Shown piece after piece: positions 8,525-17,800 of a stretch of DNA of 64,000 nucleotides. Origin of the DNA: CAZMZW01 sp963802275. Its GTDB lineage: Bacteria > Chloroflexota > Anaerolineae > Anaerolineales > Anaerolineaceae. The translations under genes were made by a program, and so were the position numbers. Below the pieces are notes generated by a model, which worked only from the letters and a program-made list of their open reading frames with translations, made no database searches and had not been told where the DNA came from. Where the stretch lies: contig CAWDIB010000004.1 in the NCBI GenBank assembly GCA_963802275.1, forward strand, positions 124,001 through 188,000, read 5' to 3'. Each line of letters begins with the position of its first letter. The stretch's first letter is position 1.

Positions 8525-9850
8525 TTAACAAAGGTGTTTTTTTATGATGAAATCTTGCATTGCTTCTATTGCCCGCGAACTTTTAACCTTCGCGCGTATT
8601 CTTTCGGGAATTAATTGGGATAAATCGATGTCTGGCAATAATCCAAAGTTTGCCTTCATGGGTTGAAAATGGTTCGCATCGGCAAACGCAAGATAGTTAC
8701 ATAGAGCGCCTGTCATTGTATCTATCGGAAAAGAGAGAATTTCTTCACTCTTTATATACCGCGCGGCATTTATTCCTGCCACAAGACCACTTGCTATGCT
8801 GCCAAGGTAACCTTCCACTCCCGAAATCTGCCCCGCAAAAAAAATGTCCTTTCGCCTCTTGGTTTGTAATGTGGGTAGTAGCAATTTTGGTGAACATATA
8901 TAAGTATTGCGATGCATCTGACCAAATTGGATGAAACTCACATTTTTCAATCCAGGGATCTTCCGGAATATTCTTTCCTGCTCATCATAAGCAAGATTAG
9001 TTTGGAATCCCACCATATTATATAGAAAACCAGCCAGATTATCCTGGCGTAATTGAACTACCGCATAAGGTTTTTCTTTCGAATGCGGATTGGTTATCCC
9101 AATCGGCCGCATTGGTCCATAGGCAAGTGCCAAATGGTCGCGCGATGCAAGCACTTCAATTGGAAGGCAAGCCTCAAAATAGGTTTTAATTTTTTCAAAA
9201 TCTTTTAACTCGATCCTCCTAGCTGACACCAATTCATTAACGAAATCTTCATACGCGTGCTTATTAAAAGGACAATTAATATAATCGCCTTTTGCGTCCT
9301 CTCCAATCCCATATCGGGAAGCATAAAAAGCAATTGTAAAATCAATTCCATCTTTCTCAACTTTCGGAGCGATTGCATCAAAAAAATATAGATATGCTTC
9401 TTCTGTGAAATATTGAATCTTTTCTGTCAACACCTCAGAGGTGAGAGGGCCTGAAGCTATGATGCAAGGTGTAGCAGGAATGTCTATCATTTCCTGGTGC
9501 ACAAGTTCAATATTTGGGTGATTTTCGATCTGCTTTGTGACTTCTTTTGAAAATTCTTCCCGATCTACTGATAATGAACTACCTGCCGGAATCTTGTGTT
9601 TTTCCGCGCAATTTATAAGCAAAGAACGAAGCATATTAAGCTCATTTTTTAACAACCCGGAAGATTTTTCAAAAATCATTGAACCCATTGAATTGGAACA
9701 AACAAGTTCAGCCAGCCATGGTGTTTTATGTGCAGGAGTTTTTTGTCCGGGTCGCATTTCATACAACTTAACTTGAATTCCCCGTTCGGCTGCCTGCCAG
9801 GCGGCTTCCGAACCAGCCAAACCTCCCCCGATAACGATCAATTCATTCAT
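8525..9850 (-). CDS. trmFO: Folate-dependent tRNA m5U54 methyltransferase TrmFO
   Basis: A 441-residue flavoprotein that methylates U54 of the tRNA T-loop with methylenetetrahydrofolate and FADH2. It starts with the FAD-binding loop IGGGLAGSEAAWQAAERG. Family blocks include YEMRPGQKTPAHKT, AELVCSNS, NCPFNKHAYE, GPMRPIGI, RQDNLAGFLYNMVGFQT and FFAGQISGVEGYLGS. Length is normal. It is divergent from rpoN across an 87-base spacer that holds the rpoN sigma-54 promoter. It is probably the first gene of an operon with the M28 peptidase and hflX. Confidence 0.97.
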   Translation of the reverse strand: MNELIVIGGGLAGSEAAWQAAERGIQVKLYEMRPGQKTPAHKTPWLAELVCSNSMGSMIFEKSSGLLKNELNMLRSLLINCAEKHKIPAGSSLSVDREEFSKEVTKQIENHPNIELVHQEMIDIPATPCIIASGPLTSEVLTEKIQYFTEEAYLYFFDAIAPKVEKDGIDFTIAFYASRYGIGEDAKGDYINCPFNKHAYEDFVNELVSARRIELKDFEKIKTYFEACLPIEVLASRDHLALAYGPMRPIGITNPHSKEKPYAVVQLRQDNLAGFLYNMVGFQTNLAYDEQERIFRKIPGLKNVSFIQFGQMHRNTYICSPKLLLPTLQTKRRKDIFFAGQISGVEGYLGSIASGLVAGINAARYIKSEEILSFPIDTMTGALCNYLAFADANHFQPMKANFGLLPDIDLSQLIPERIRAKVKSSRAIEAMQDFIIKKHLC

Positions 9851-9875
9851 TTATCTTAGATTTTATCATTGTGAT

Positions 9876-9892
9876 TTGGCATAATTATTGCG
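9876..9892 (+). promoter_or_regulatory. Sigma-54 (-24/-12) promoter of rpoN
   Basis: TTGGCATA-ATTA-TTGCG has GG and GC at the exact sigma-54 spacing (consensus YTGGCACG-N4-TTGCW). The predicted start is near 9903, 35 bases before the rpoN ATG. The first block is identical to that of the promoter at 14462, which suggests that one regulator controls both units and that rpoN is autoregulated. Confidence 0.75.
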
Positions 9893-9937
9893 CAGAAAAT
9901 CGCTCTTAAGCTATACTTAGCAAGTACAGGAATCAAC

Positions 9938-11338
9938 ATGTATCAAATCCAACGGCAAAGTACACGTCCCCAAATTACTGCTCATCTTGCACAAACCATG
10001 ACACTCCTCACTAAATCCGTGGTGGAGTTGAATGAGGAAATCGAAAAAGAATTGGCATCCAATCCTGCTTTGGAATTGGATGAAGTGCTAAGATGCCCAA
10101 CATGCAATCGAATAATTCCATCCAGTGGTTTTTGTGCTTCATGCGCAACACCCAAAAGCATGAATCCGGATGAGACGGTTGTCTTTGTATCACCGAGAAG
10201 TGATTTCGTTCAAAAAAGCGGTATGAGTGAGGAAGACCGGCAGGATGATCAAACGGCTGTGATGATTGAAGAGCTTCCTGCTGTAATCCTTAAGCAAATA
10301 GCCAATGTTCTACGGGTAGAGGATAGACCTATTGCTGCCTATTTATTGAACCAAATGGATGAAGATGGTTTATTGGATATTGATTTTGAGGAACTCGCCA
10401 CATATTTCCATGTTTCGGTTGAACAAATCAAACGAATTCAAAGTCTAATTCAGCACACAGACCCATTGGGCGTTGGCTCTTCTTCATCAAAAGATGCGCT
10501 TATAGTCCAATTGGAATATTTATCGGAGCAAGGAAAAATACCCAAAGGTGTTAATAAAATAATTTCTGAGGGATTTGATTTACTGGAACATGCCAATTAC
10601 CGTGAAATCACCAAGCGGTTGAAAATTCCGAGTGAGGATGTAAAAAGAGCTGTTTCTTTTATCAAAAGAAATCTAAATCCTTATCCTGCAAGGGCTCATT
10701 GGGGAAATGTCAGGCAGCCGGATTCATTCGGCCGAAAAAACTATCTTTTCCCGGATGTGTTGATTGACCATCTAAACAACGATTTAAAAAACCCACTCAT
10801 GGTGGAAATCATCATGCCGATCCGAGGCACATTAAAACTAAATCAAGTGTTCAAAGATAATATCAAACAGGCGGCATCTGACGTTCGCGAGGAGATGAAG
10901 GAGGATTTGGAGAAAGCCTCACTTTTTATGAAATGCCTGCAACAAAGAAACAATACCATGCAGCGTCTGATGGAAAGAATCATTTCGCTGCAAAGGGACT
11001 TCGTATCGCAAGGAGATAAATTTCTGAAACCAATTACACGTGCCCAGCTCGCAAAAGAACTTGGGGTACACGAATCAACAATTTCCCGTGCCGTTGCCAA
11101 TAAGGCCATCAAACTGCCGAATGGGGAAGTTATCCCCTTGTCGAAATTTTTTGAACGAAATCTGAATATCCGCGCGATCATTCAAGAAATTATCATCCAG
11201 GAAGAAAAACCATTGAGTGATAACCAGATTCAAAAAATATTGTCTATTAAAGGGATTGAGATTGCCAGACGTACAGTTGCCAAATACCGATTACTGGATG
11301 GTCTTTTGCCTGCCCACTTGCGTAAAGAAACCCATTAG
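9938..11338 (+). CDS. rpoN: RNA polymerase sigma-54 factor with zinc-ribbon insertion
   Basis: A 466-residue sigma-54 factor. Region I (residues 1-50) is divergent but keeps the NEEIEKELASNPALEL helix. Immediately after it comes an insertion not usual in the family: C53-x2-C56-x9-C66-x2-C69 (CPTCNR and CASC), a likely zinc ribbon. The core-binding region follows (about 90-300; LLNQMDEDGLLD, TDPLGVGSSS). The DNA-binding part has an HTH (KELGVHESTISRAVANK) and the RpoN box ARRTVAKYR at about residues 443-451, which recognises the -24 element. The ATG at 9938 has AGGA upstream. It is the first gene of the unit with the kinase and activator and is preceded by its own sigma-54 promoter. Confidence 0.95.
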   Translation: MYQIQRQSTRPQITAHLAQTMTLLTKSVVELNEEIEKELASNPALELDEVLRCPTCNRIIPSSGFCASCATPKSMNPDETVVFVSPRSDFVQKSGMSEEDRQDDQTAVMIEELPAVILKQIANVLRVEDRPIAAYLLNQMDEDGLLDIDFEELATYFHVSVEQIKRIQSLIQHTDPLGVGSSSSKDALIVQLEYLSEQGKIPKGVNKIISEGFDLLEHANYREITKRLKIPSEDVKRAVSFIKRNLNPYPARAHWGNVRQPDSFGRKNYLFPDVLIDHLNNDLKNPLMVEIIMPIRGTLKLNQVFKDNIKQAASDVREEMKEDLEKASLFMKCLQQRNNTMQRLMERIISLQRDFVSQGDKFLKPITRAQLAKELGVHESTISRAVANKAIKLPNGEVIPLSKFFERNLNIRAIIQEIIIQEEKPLSDNQIQKILSIKGIEIARRTVAKYRLLDGLLPAHLRKETH

Positions 11339-11365
11339 AAGTAAATAAATGATAAATCTCAGGCC

Positions 11366-13282
11366 ATGATTTCTTTACTCCAAAAATCCAATATTAATCT
11401 TTCTGCATTAAGGACCTTATTGGACCAATATGAACAACCATGTATTTTATGGGATCAGGAAAATGACAAAATCATTCAGATTAATAAACACTGGGAAGGT
11501 CTAACAAAATTCAACCTGGAAGATCTAATCAATACTTCGATCAATAATATTCTACCCAAATATAAAGAAGGAAACTATAGCGGTACTGAGGTAATCAATA
11601 TAAGGATTAAAGATGATTCATTAATCACATGCAAACATAATGTTATTCCATTAGAGAGCAATGGGAAATTAATTCTATTCTTATTCTTCCCCTTGTTCAC
11701 CTCAGCCTTCAAAGCGAAAAATAATTCAAAGATGCTGGAAGCAATCATCACCTCGCTCTTGGAACTCGATTACAAGAAAGGTTTCATAAATCTTGCAGAA
11801 GAAACTATTGCTTTATTAAACGGCTTGTATGATTCTTTTTGCAGCGCAATCTATCTTAATAGTGTTTCTGCACCAGCGGAATTATGGTTTATTTCATTTT
11901 CGGGGGAAAAAGAGTCATTCCAAAAAACATTGGATGCGAATGAGTTTAATTTCGAACAACCCCTAGAATTTTGGAAGAGTGGTGATAGAGCTCTCAATAC
12001 TCTTCAACGAATTGCCAAACAGAAGGGAATCTCAGAATTAATAATCGCCACATTCCAAATTGACGAAAATAATAAGGGGTTACTTCTCTTATCTTTCAAA
12101 AATCAAAATATTGATGAGAGTGATTTCTCTATTCTTCCAGTTCTAATCGCAATTATTTTGAAAAATTTTAAGAAAGCCGCACTTTTCATGCGGATTAATA
12201 AAGATAGTGAAAAGTGGCTTTTCAAAAATAAGCAATATGAAAGTGTTTTTAATAATGCTACCATCGGTATTCTTGTTGCTGATAAAGAAAAAAGATTAAT
12301 TTTTAGCAATCTCTATATTGAAAAGTTATTTGGTTATGAGAAATGGGAATTGTCCGGTGCCTTCATCACTGAAATCGTCTCAAATATTGATGATACTTTT
12401 ACACAAAATAATGATGGTCAATATTCAGGTGTTCAAAAAATGAATTTAAGGAAAAGAGATGGCTCCATGTTTCCAGCGCAATTGCTTATTCAGAATATTT
12501 ACTCGAATTCTTTGATTGATGCTGGATTTCAAGTGGTCTTCATTGAAGATGTATCTGAATTGAACAATCTTCAAAATGAGGTTGTCCAACTTGCCCGGCA
12601 GGCAGAAATGGGCGTACTTGTGGCAAGCTTTGCTCATGATGTCCGCAATGTTTTCAACTCAATAAAACTGAATGCTGATACGGTGCAGCTTTTGGAATCG
12701 GGCAAAATAGATATAAAAGAAAAAATGACATCAATAAAAGATGACTGTGATGAAATCAACCAATTAATGGAATCTGTCCTTTCTTTTTCTTCATCATTTG
12801 AAAAAAATAAAAAACCAATTGAGTTGGGATTCATGCTTGAAAGAGTCATTGAAAGATGGAAGCCAAAACTGGACAAAATGAAGATACTTTCAATTCTACA
12901 GAAAGATGAAGAAATACCCCAGATTATTGGTGATGCGAGATCATTGGAACAGGCTTTCAATAATTTAATCAGCAATTCCAGGGATGCTATGAGTCAAAAA
13001 GGGGGCACTTTAGGTATATATATTAAAAGGAATATTTCAACTGATTCAAATCAATCGATTAGTGTTAGTATTTCTGATACCGGAGTTGGCATTCCAGAGG
13101 AAAACCTTAAAAGGATATTTGATCCGTTTTTCACCGCCAGGCCAGGGGGAACTGGTTTGGGTTTGGCAATTACCAAAAAAATCATCGAATATCATGGCGG
13201 GAATTTGGAAGTCAGTTCTTTTCCAGGGGGAACGACGTTTAATGTATCTTTTCCAATCATACCGGCTGGAGAAATTAAATGA
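11366..13282 (+). CDS. Soluble PAS/GAF-like sensor histidine kinase (NtrB type)
   Basis: A 638-residue histidine kinase without membrane segments, so it should sense an intracellular signal. In order: a PAS-like region (about 10-110), a GAF-like region (about 120-280, weak), a clear PAS domain (about 290-400, NNATIGILVADKEKRLIFSN), the phosphoacceptor domain with H424 in SFAHDVRNVFNS, and the ATPase domain with N box NNLISNSRDAM, G1 DTGVGIPEENL, FDPFFTARPG and G2 GGTGLGLAI. The stop overlaps the start of the response regulator (ATGA), so the two are translationally coupled and almost certainly a cognate pair. Together they resemble NtrB-NtrC or AtoS-AtoC. The ligand is unknown. Confidence 0.93.
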   Translation: MISLLQKSNINLSALRTLLDQYEQPCILWDQENDKIIQINKHWEGLTKFNLEDLINTSINNILPKYKEGNYSGTEVINIRIKDDSLITCKHNVIPLESNGKLILFLFFPLFTSAFKAKNNSKMLEAIITSLLELDYKKGFINLAEETIALLNGLYDSFCSAIYLNSVSAPAELWFISFSGEKESFQKTLDANEFNFEQPLEFWKSGDRALNTLQRIAKQKGISELIIATFQIDENNKGLLLLSFKNQNIDESDFSILPVLIAIILKNFKKAALFMRINKDSEKWLFKNKQYESVFNNATIGILVADKEKRLIFSNLYIEKLFGYEKWELSGAFITEIVSNIDDTFTQNNDGQYSGVQKMNLRKRDGSMFPAQLLIQNIYSNSLIDAGFQVVFIEDVSELNNLQNEVVQLARQAEMGVLVASFAHDVRNVFNSIKLNADTVQLLESGKIDIKEKMTSIKDDCDEINQLMESVLSFSSSFEKNKKPIELGFMLERVIERWKPKLDKMKILSILQKDEEIPQIIGDARSLEQAFNNLISNSRDAMSQKGGTLGIYIKRNISTDSNQSISVSISDTGVGIPEENLKRIFDPFFTARPGGTGLGLAITKKIIEYHGGNLEVSSFPGGTTFNVSFPIIPAGEIK

Positions 13283-14454
13283 GTTATTCAATTCTTGTTA
13301 TTGATGATGACGAAAAAGCGCGAAAAGCAATCGGTGATTATTTACGCCACAGTAAATTTGAAGTCCTTGAAGGATCGACGCTTAAAGAAGCCAAAGAATC
13401 AATCAGTCGCAATACATGCGATATTCTCCTATTGGATGTACAGCTTCCGGATGGTTATGGATTGAATCTTTTAAAAGAGACGAGTGGGGTGGCCAATTCC
13501 CCGTTGATTATCATGATCACTGCACATGGAGACATTGAAATGGCAGTGGATGCCATGCGCAATGGAGCTCATGATTTTATCCAGAAACCAATAGAAGATA
13601 TGACCAGGATCTTGACTTCCATTCAAAGGGCAGGGGAGATCATACGCATGAAAAGGGAGATCAATCATATTCGCCAATCACAGGGACAGGCGGAAGGATT
13701 TGTGATTGGTAGTACTCCTAAAATGCAAGCGCTTGTCGAACAAGCCAAAAAAGCTGCAGATGCGTCGGTTTCTGTGTTGATTACCGGCGAAACAGGCTCC
13801 GGAAAGGAAGTTCTTGCAAATTATATCCATTGCGTTGGTCCACGTTCCAGAAAAAGCTATCTACCGGAAAATTGTTCTGCCATTCAACCAACCATGATCG
13901 AAGCAGAGTTGTTTGGCTTTGAGGCACATGCATTTACCAGTGCGGATAAAAAGAAAATTGGTCTTTTGGAAGTGGCGGATGGCGGAATCTTGTTCCTTGA
14001 TGAAATTTCTTCTGTTGCAACAGATGTGCAATCCAAATTATTACGGGCCATTGAAAACCAAACTTTTCGACGCGTTGGTGGAACCACCCAGATACATGTC
14101 GATGTTCAAATCATTGCAGCATCCAATCGTGATTTAAAAGACCTGATTAAGGAAGGTAAATTCCGCGAAGACCTATATTACCGCCTTAAAGTGGTCGATT
14201 TACACCTCCCTCCCTTGCGAGAAAGGAATGAAGATATTCCAGAATTAACTGGTTTTTTCATCAGGACTCTAAATCCTAAAATGGGGAAAAATGTATTGGG
14301 CATTTCACCGCAGGCATTACAAAAAATGCAGGACTATGATTGGCCGGGAAATATCCGTGAATTGAGCAATGCAATCGAACGTGCCCTAATTTTTTGTAAT
14401 GGGGAGACGATTGAAATATCAGACCTGCCCGCGGATGTAATCAACCATAAATAA
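13279..14454 (+). CDS. NtrC-family sigma-54 activator lacking a DNA-binding domain
   Basis: A 391-residue response regulator. The receiver domain (1-120) has the acidic pocket D9-D11, phosphoacceptor D53 (LLLDVQLPDG), T81 and K103. The AAA+ domain (140-380) has Walker A GETGSGKE (170-177), Walker B ILFLDE (237-242) and the arginine-finger region FREDLYYRL. The sigma-54-contacting loop, normally GAFTGA, reads HAFTSA (217-222). The protein stops just after WPGNIRELSNAIERAL, where NtrC proteins continue into a Fis-type HTH, so it should act from solution, like Chlamydia CtcC or Helicobacter FlgR. The ORF ends naturally with no frameshift remnant visible in the 60 bases before the next gene. Confidence 0.93.
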   Translation: MSYSILVIDDDEKARKAIGDYLRHSKFEVLEGSTLKEAKESISRNTCDILLLDVQLPDGYGLNLLKETSGVANSPLIIMITAHGDIEMAVDAMRNGAHDFIQKPIEDMTRILTSIQRAGEIIRMKREINHIRQSQGQAEGFVIGSTPKMQALVEQAKKAADASVSVLITGETGSGKEVLANYIHCVGPRSRKSYLPENCSAIQPTMIEAELFGFEAHAFTSADKKKIGLLEVADGGILFLDEISSVATDVQSKLLRAIENQTFRRVGGTTQIHVDVQIIAASNRDLKDLIKEGKFREDLYYRLKVVDLHLPPLRERNEDIPELTGFFIRTLNPKMGKNVLGISPQALQKMQDYDWPGNIRELSNAIERALIFCNGETIEISDLPADVINHK

Positions 14455-14461
14455 TCACTTT

Positions 14462-14478
14462 TTGGCATAAGAATTGCT
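14462..14478 (+). promoter_or_regulatory. Sigma-54 (-24/-12) promoter of the membrane/TPR/protease operon
   Basis: TTGGCATA-AGAA-TTGCT matches the sigma-54 consensus with exact spacing and repeats the first block of the promoter at 9876. The predicted start is near 14489, about 26 bases before the ATG at 14515. It begins 7 bases after the activator stop codon, so the activator gene runs straight into the target operon. Confidence 0.78.
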
Positions 14479-14480
14479 AC

Positions 14481-14513
14481 CTTACCTCTTGAATATATTC
14501 AACTGGAGGTAAG
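14481..14513 (+). repeat. Inverted repeat spanning the predicted start site and ribosome site
   Basis: Outer arms CTTACCTC (14481-14488) and GAGGTAAG (14506-14513) are exact complements. Between them is a second palindrome, TTGAATATATTCAA. The right outer arm is the ribosome site of the next gene. If transcription starts near 14489 the left arm is not transcribed, so the outer repeat would act as DNA. If it starts a few bases earlier, the RNA could sequester the ribosome site. Confidence 0.5.
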
Positions 14514-14514
14514 C

Positions 14515-14838
14515 ATGTTTGGTTTAACTATGAATGACCTTATTCTCATTTTGTCATTTGTGATTCTGGCAATGGGGGTGATTACATTTATTGTTGGCAT
14601 CTTCACACTGGCATTCAAGATTAACAGTGAGGATTTTAATGAAATATCCTCTCAGAGCGCCAAAATTATGAATAAGGGGATGAGCGAAGATATTTCGGGC
14701 ATGATTGGGAATGCGTCATCGTTACTGCAATCCATTAACGAAATGGCGAGAACAAAAGCTGGGGTAGGGATGTTCTTGTTGATTGTTGCGTTCATTTTAT
14801 TAGGATGTGCCTATTTCCTGATAACCAGGATCCCATAA
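14515..14838 (+). CDS. Small two-helix membrane protein, unrecognised family
   Basis: A 107-residue protein I do not recognise. One strongly hydrophobic helix spans about residues 8-34 (LILILSFVILAMGVITFIVG) and a second about 84-105 (GMFLLIVAFILLGCAYFL). Between them is a polar, Ser/Asn/Met-rich, probably amphipathic segment of about 45 residues (GMSEDISGMIGNASSLLQSI). There is no signal peptidase site, so both helices should stay in the membrane. The ribosome site GGAGG is strong. As the first gene after the sigma-54 promoter it is probably expressed more than the TPR protein that follows 18 bases later. It could be an anchor, a sensor or an effector; the sequence does not decide. Confidence 0.8.
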   Translation: MFGLTMNDLILILSFVILAMGVITFIVGIFTLAFKINSEDFNEISSQSAKIMNKGMSEDISGMIGNASSLLQSINEMARTKAGVGMFLLIVAFILLGCAYFLITRIP

Positions 14839-14856
14839 TCACTTCCAGGTATTAAA

Positions 14857-17800
14857 ATGGTTTCCTCTGAAAACCTGGAGCAAATCAACCTTGTTTTTCC
14901 TGAGCAGGATCGTAAAGTTCTGCTACGGAATATTTTAAACAATAAAATATTGCAGGAATTAATAAAAGACAAGTGTCTGAATGACTATTTATTTAAAATA
15001 AATCCTTCTTTACAGAAATTCAAACCAATAAACTTCTGTCAATATTTTATCGATCAGAAAATAAACAATATCGCTAATGATCAAATAATAAATGATTCTT
15101 TGGATTCCGACAAAATAATTAAAAAAAGTGTTGACGCTTATCAAAGACTCATCCTACAAAAAAATTTTGAACCAGAAATCAGTGATGCATATCTGATTTC
15201 GTTCTTTTTTGCACAAAAATTTGAAGATAAAACCAAAGAAAATGATTTTCTTAAACTGATCGACCCGGAAAAAGTAAATCCCGAGAAAAATCAAATTCTT
15301 GATTGGATTTTTGCCTGTTTGGTAAATAATAGTAAAGAACCATGGGTTCTTTTTCAGAAGGTCCTTTGTAAATATCCTATCTGTTCATACGTAGAAGCAT
15401 CAGTCAATGGACTTATTTTCAATCTTCTAAGTGACGAAGAAATAGAAAAAGCAAGTATGCAAATCTTACATGACCAGAATATTTCTTTATGCAATCAGTA
15501 TTTGGAAATATTGAGAAAAAAGGGGATGATTCACCCAAGCATCAGAATTGCTCAGTCACTCTTGAATACGCAGATTAAGTTTCAAAACTATTATGCTGCA
15601 ATTCAACAAACAAGAAATCAACTGAATTGGATGAATATTGGTAAGGCTATTGAATTTATAAAAAATATTGGGCTGCTGTATTCTTATGCAGGGATGAATT
15701 CGGAATCTGTTAGGTTTTATCATGAGGCAGAGGGATTTATTCAAGTTCAAACAGAGATGATGGAACAATTGATTGACGAATCAGATGCGAGTGGTAAATC
15801 AAATGCAAAAAATCACAATAAGCTTGAATTTACATCATCGGAAAGTGAATTTAAATTAACAAGCGAATCCAGTGTAATAGATTATTCCCTGCCTGTTATT
15901 CCCTATAAGAAAATTAGTACCCTTATTCAGAAGAATGAGTATGATGAAGCGGAGAAATTAATTCAACGCTATTTATCAGATGGCATTTCAGATCCAACCC
16001 TTATTACACTATCAGCTAATATTAACCTACAACGAGGTGGATATTTACAAGCTTTAAGTCAATTCAAGATAGCCTCCTCAATACACCCAGACGATCCTGA
16101 AATTAGTAGGTCGCTAGCTCAAGTTTATTTTCTACTTGGCCATTACAAACAAGCGTATGATACTTTTTCTTCAATTCTGTTTGATGACAATGAGACAAAT
16201 AATAATAGTGATTATGTCGTTCTGTGTAAATATGCACTAAAGAGTGGGCAGCCACAGCTCGCTTTATCAAATATTGAAAAATGGATTGAAAAAAAGAAAG
16301 ATCCGCAAGATTTATTACTTATTGCTGCTGAAGCCGCCCTTATGGAAAATGCTTTTGAACAGGCATCGAAATATTTACAGCAGGCGATTACTGAAAAGAA
16401 AGACCAGCCGTGTAGTTGGATTCTGTTATCCAAGCTTCATAAAAATAGCGGACTAGTTGATAAATCTATTGAATCATTATTCACTGGTCTCAAGTATTGT
16501 CCCTCATCGCAAGTCCTTCGTTTGGAATTAGTGAAATATTTAGTACAAATTAATAACTTCACGCAAGCAATAAAATATATCGAAGAATTGATAGACCTCC
16601 CGCCTGAATCATTGGAAATAGGATTAGATATTTCACAATTTCTAATGAGTTGTAACGAAGATGATTCAGCCCGCAGAGTTCTTGAGAAAGCCCTCAACAT
16701 CTGGCCGAAAAGCCAATCGTTAAAAATAGAGTTATCCAGGATACTGATCAAACAAAAAGAATATGAACGAGCAGTTGATATTTTGGAACAGGCATCCAAT
16801 GAGTTTTTACTTGACCATGAAGGTCTGAAATTATTTGTACTCTCCTTGTTCAAAAGCTCGGAGGAAATATTCCCCATATCTTCAGCGCTTGAACCAGCCA
16901 TAGAAGAAAAACTTGATAAGACGATTTCAATTCTAATTTCGCTTTCCCCTGAGGATGCTTGGGGTAATTTGTTTAAAGCCGTATTTCTCGCCCTTAAGGC
17001 GGAATTTTCCAAAGCATACGACATTTTGTCCGCATATTTTGCCCAATCGGAAAAAGCGTCTGATGAGATGATATGGAGATACCTAATAGCACTTGGCCAG
17101 GTGATGGTTGAAATTGGTAAACCGGAAAGCGCATTACCTCTGTTTGAAAGAGCAAATGAAATAAAACCAGATCTCATTGAAATATATGTTTATCTTGCTG
17201 AGGCATTCAATACCTTGGGATTTAATGAAAAAGCACATGAAGTCTCCTGGCATGCAATCCAGCATTGTGAGCAGGGCGGGCTGTATATTGATTGGTTAAG
17301 TAAATTCCTATCCAAAATTGGGAAATCCGACCTCGTGGTTGACCAAATTAAAAAGAAGATTACTCAGAAAAGCGTGTCGACCCGGGAGTTATTGCTGCTT
17401 GGTTTCTTGCTTTTCGAGCAAAAGGATAGTAATCAAGTATATGATGTTATTCGTTTTTTAATTTCTGCCAAAATGAATCAAGATGAGTTAATGCAATTTT
17501 TATATTTATCAATTAGATGTCATGATTATAAGAAGGCCAAAGAAATTTTGCAGGATGAACAATTATTAAAAGCCAGAAATAAGCGCAAGGTCAATTTAAT
17601 GAGAGCCTGCCTGGATTATTATGACGGAAATCTATCTGAAAGCGAGCATAATTTATCTATAAATATTAATGAGTTTGGATCTTCAAATCTGGAAAGGATA
17701 TTATTGCATGATGTAATCTCAAGAAAATCCAGCATCGTAGATCTAAAGCAATTACTCAATGAAATAACAGGTACTAAATTAGTAAATGAATATTTAAAAG

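Noticed and set aside
13279..14454. Frameshifted NtrC with a lost Fis domain downstream
   Set aside because: I translated the 60 bases after the stop by eye and saw no HTH remnant. A sigma-54 promoter occupies that space, so the truncation looks natural.
16437..17177. 246-codon open frame antisense to the TPR gene
   Set aside because: It is a shadow of the repetitive helical coding sequence, with no ribosome site, no family resemblance and Ser/Ile/Leu-rich antisense composition.
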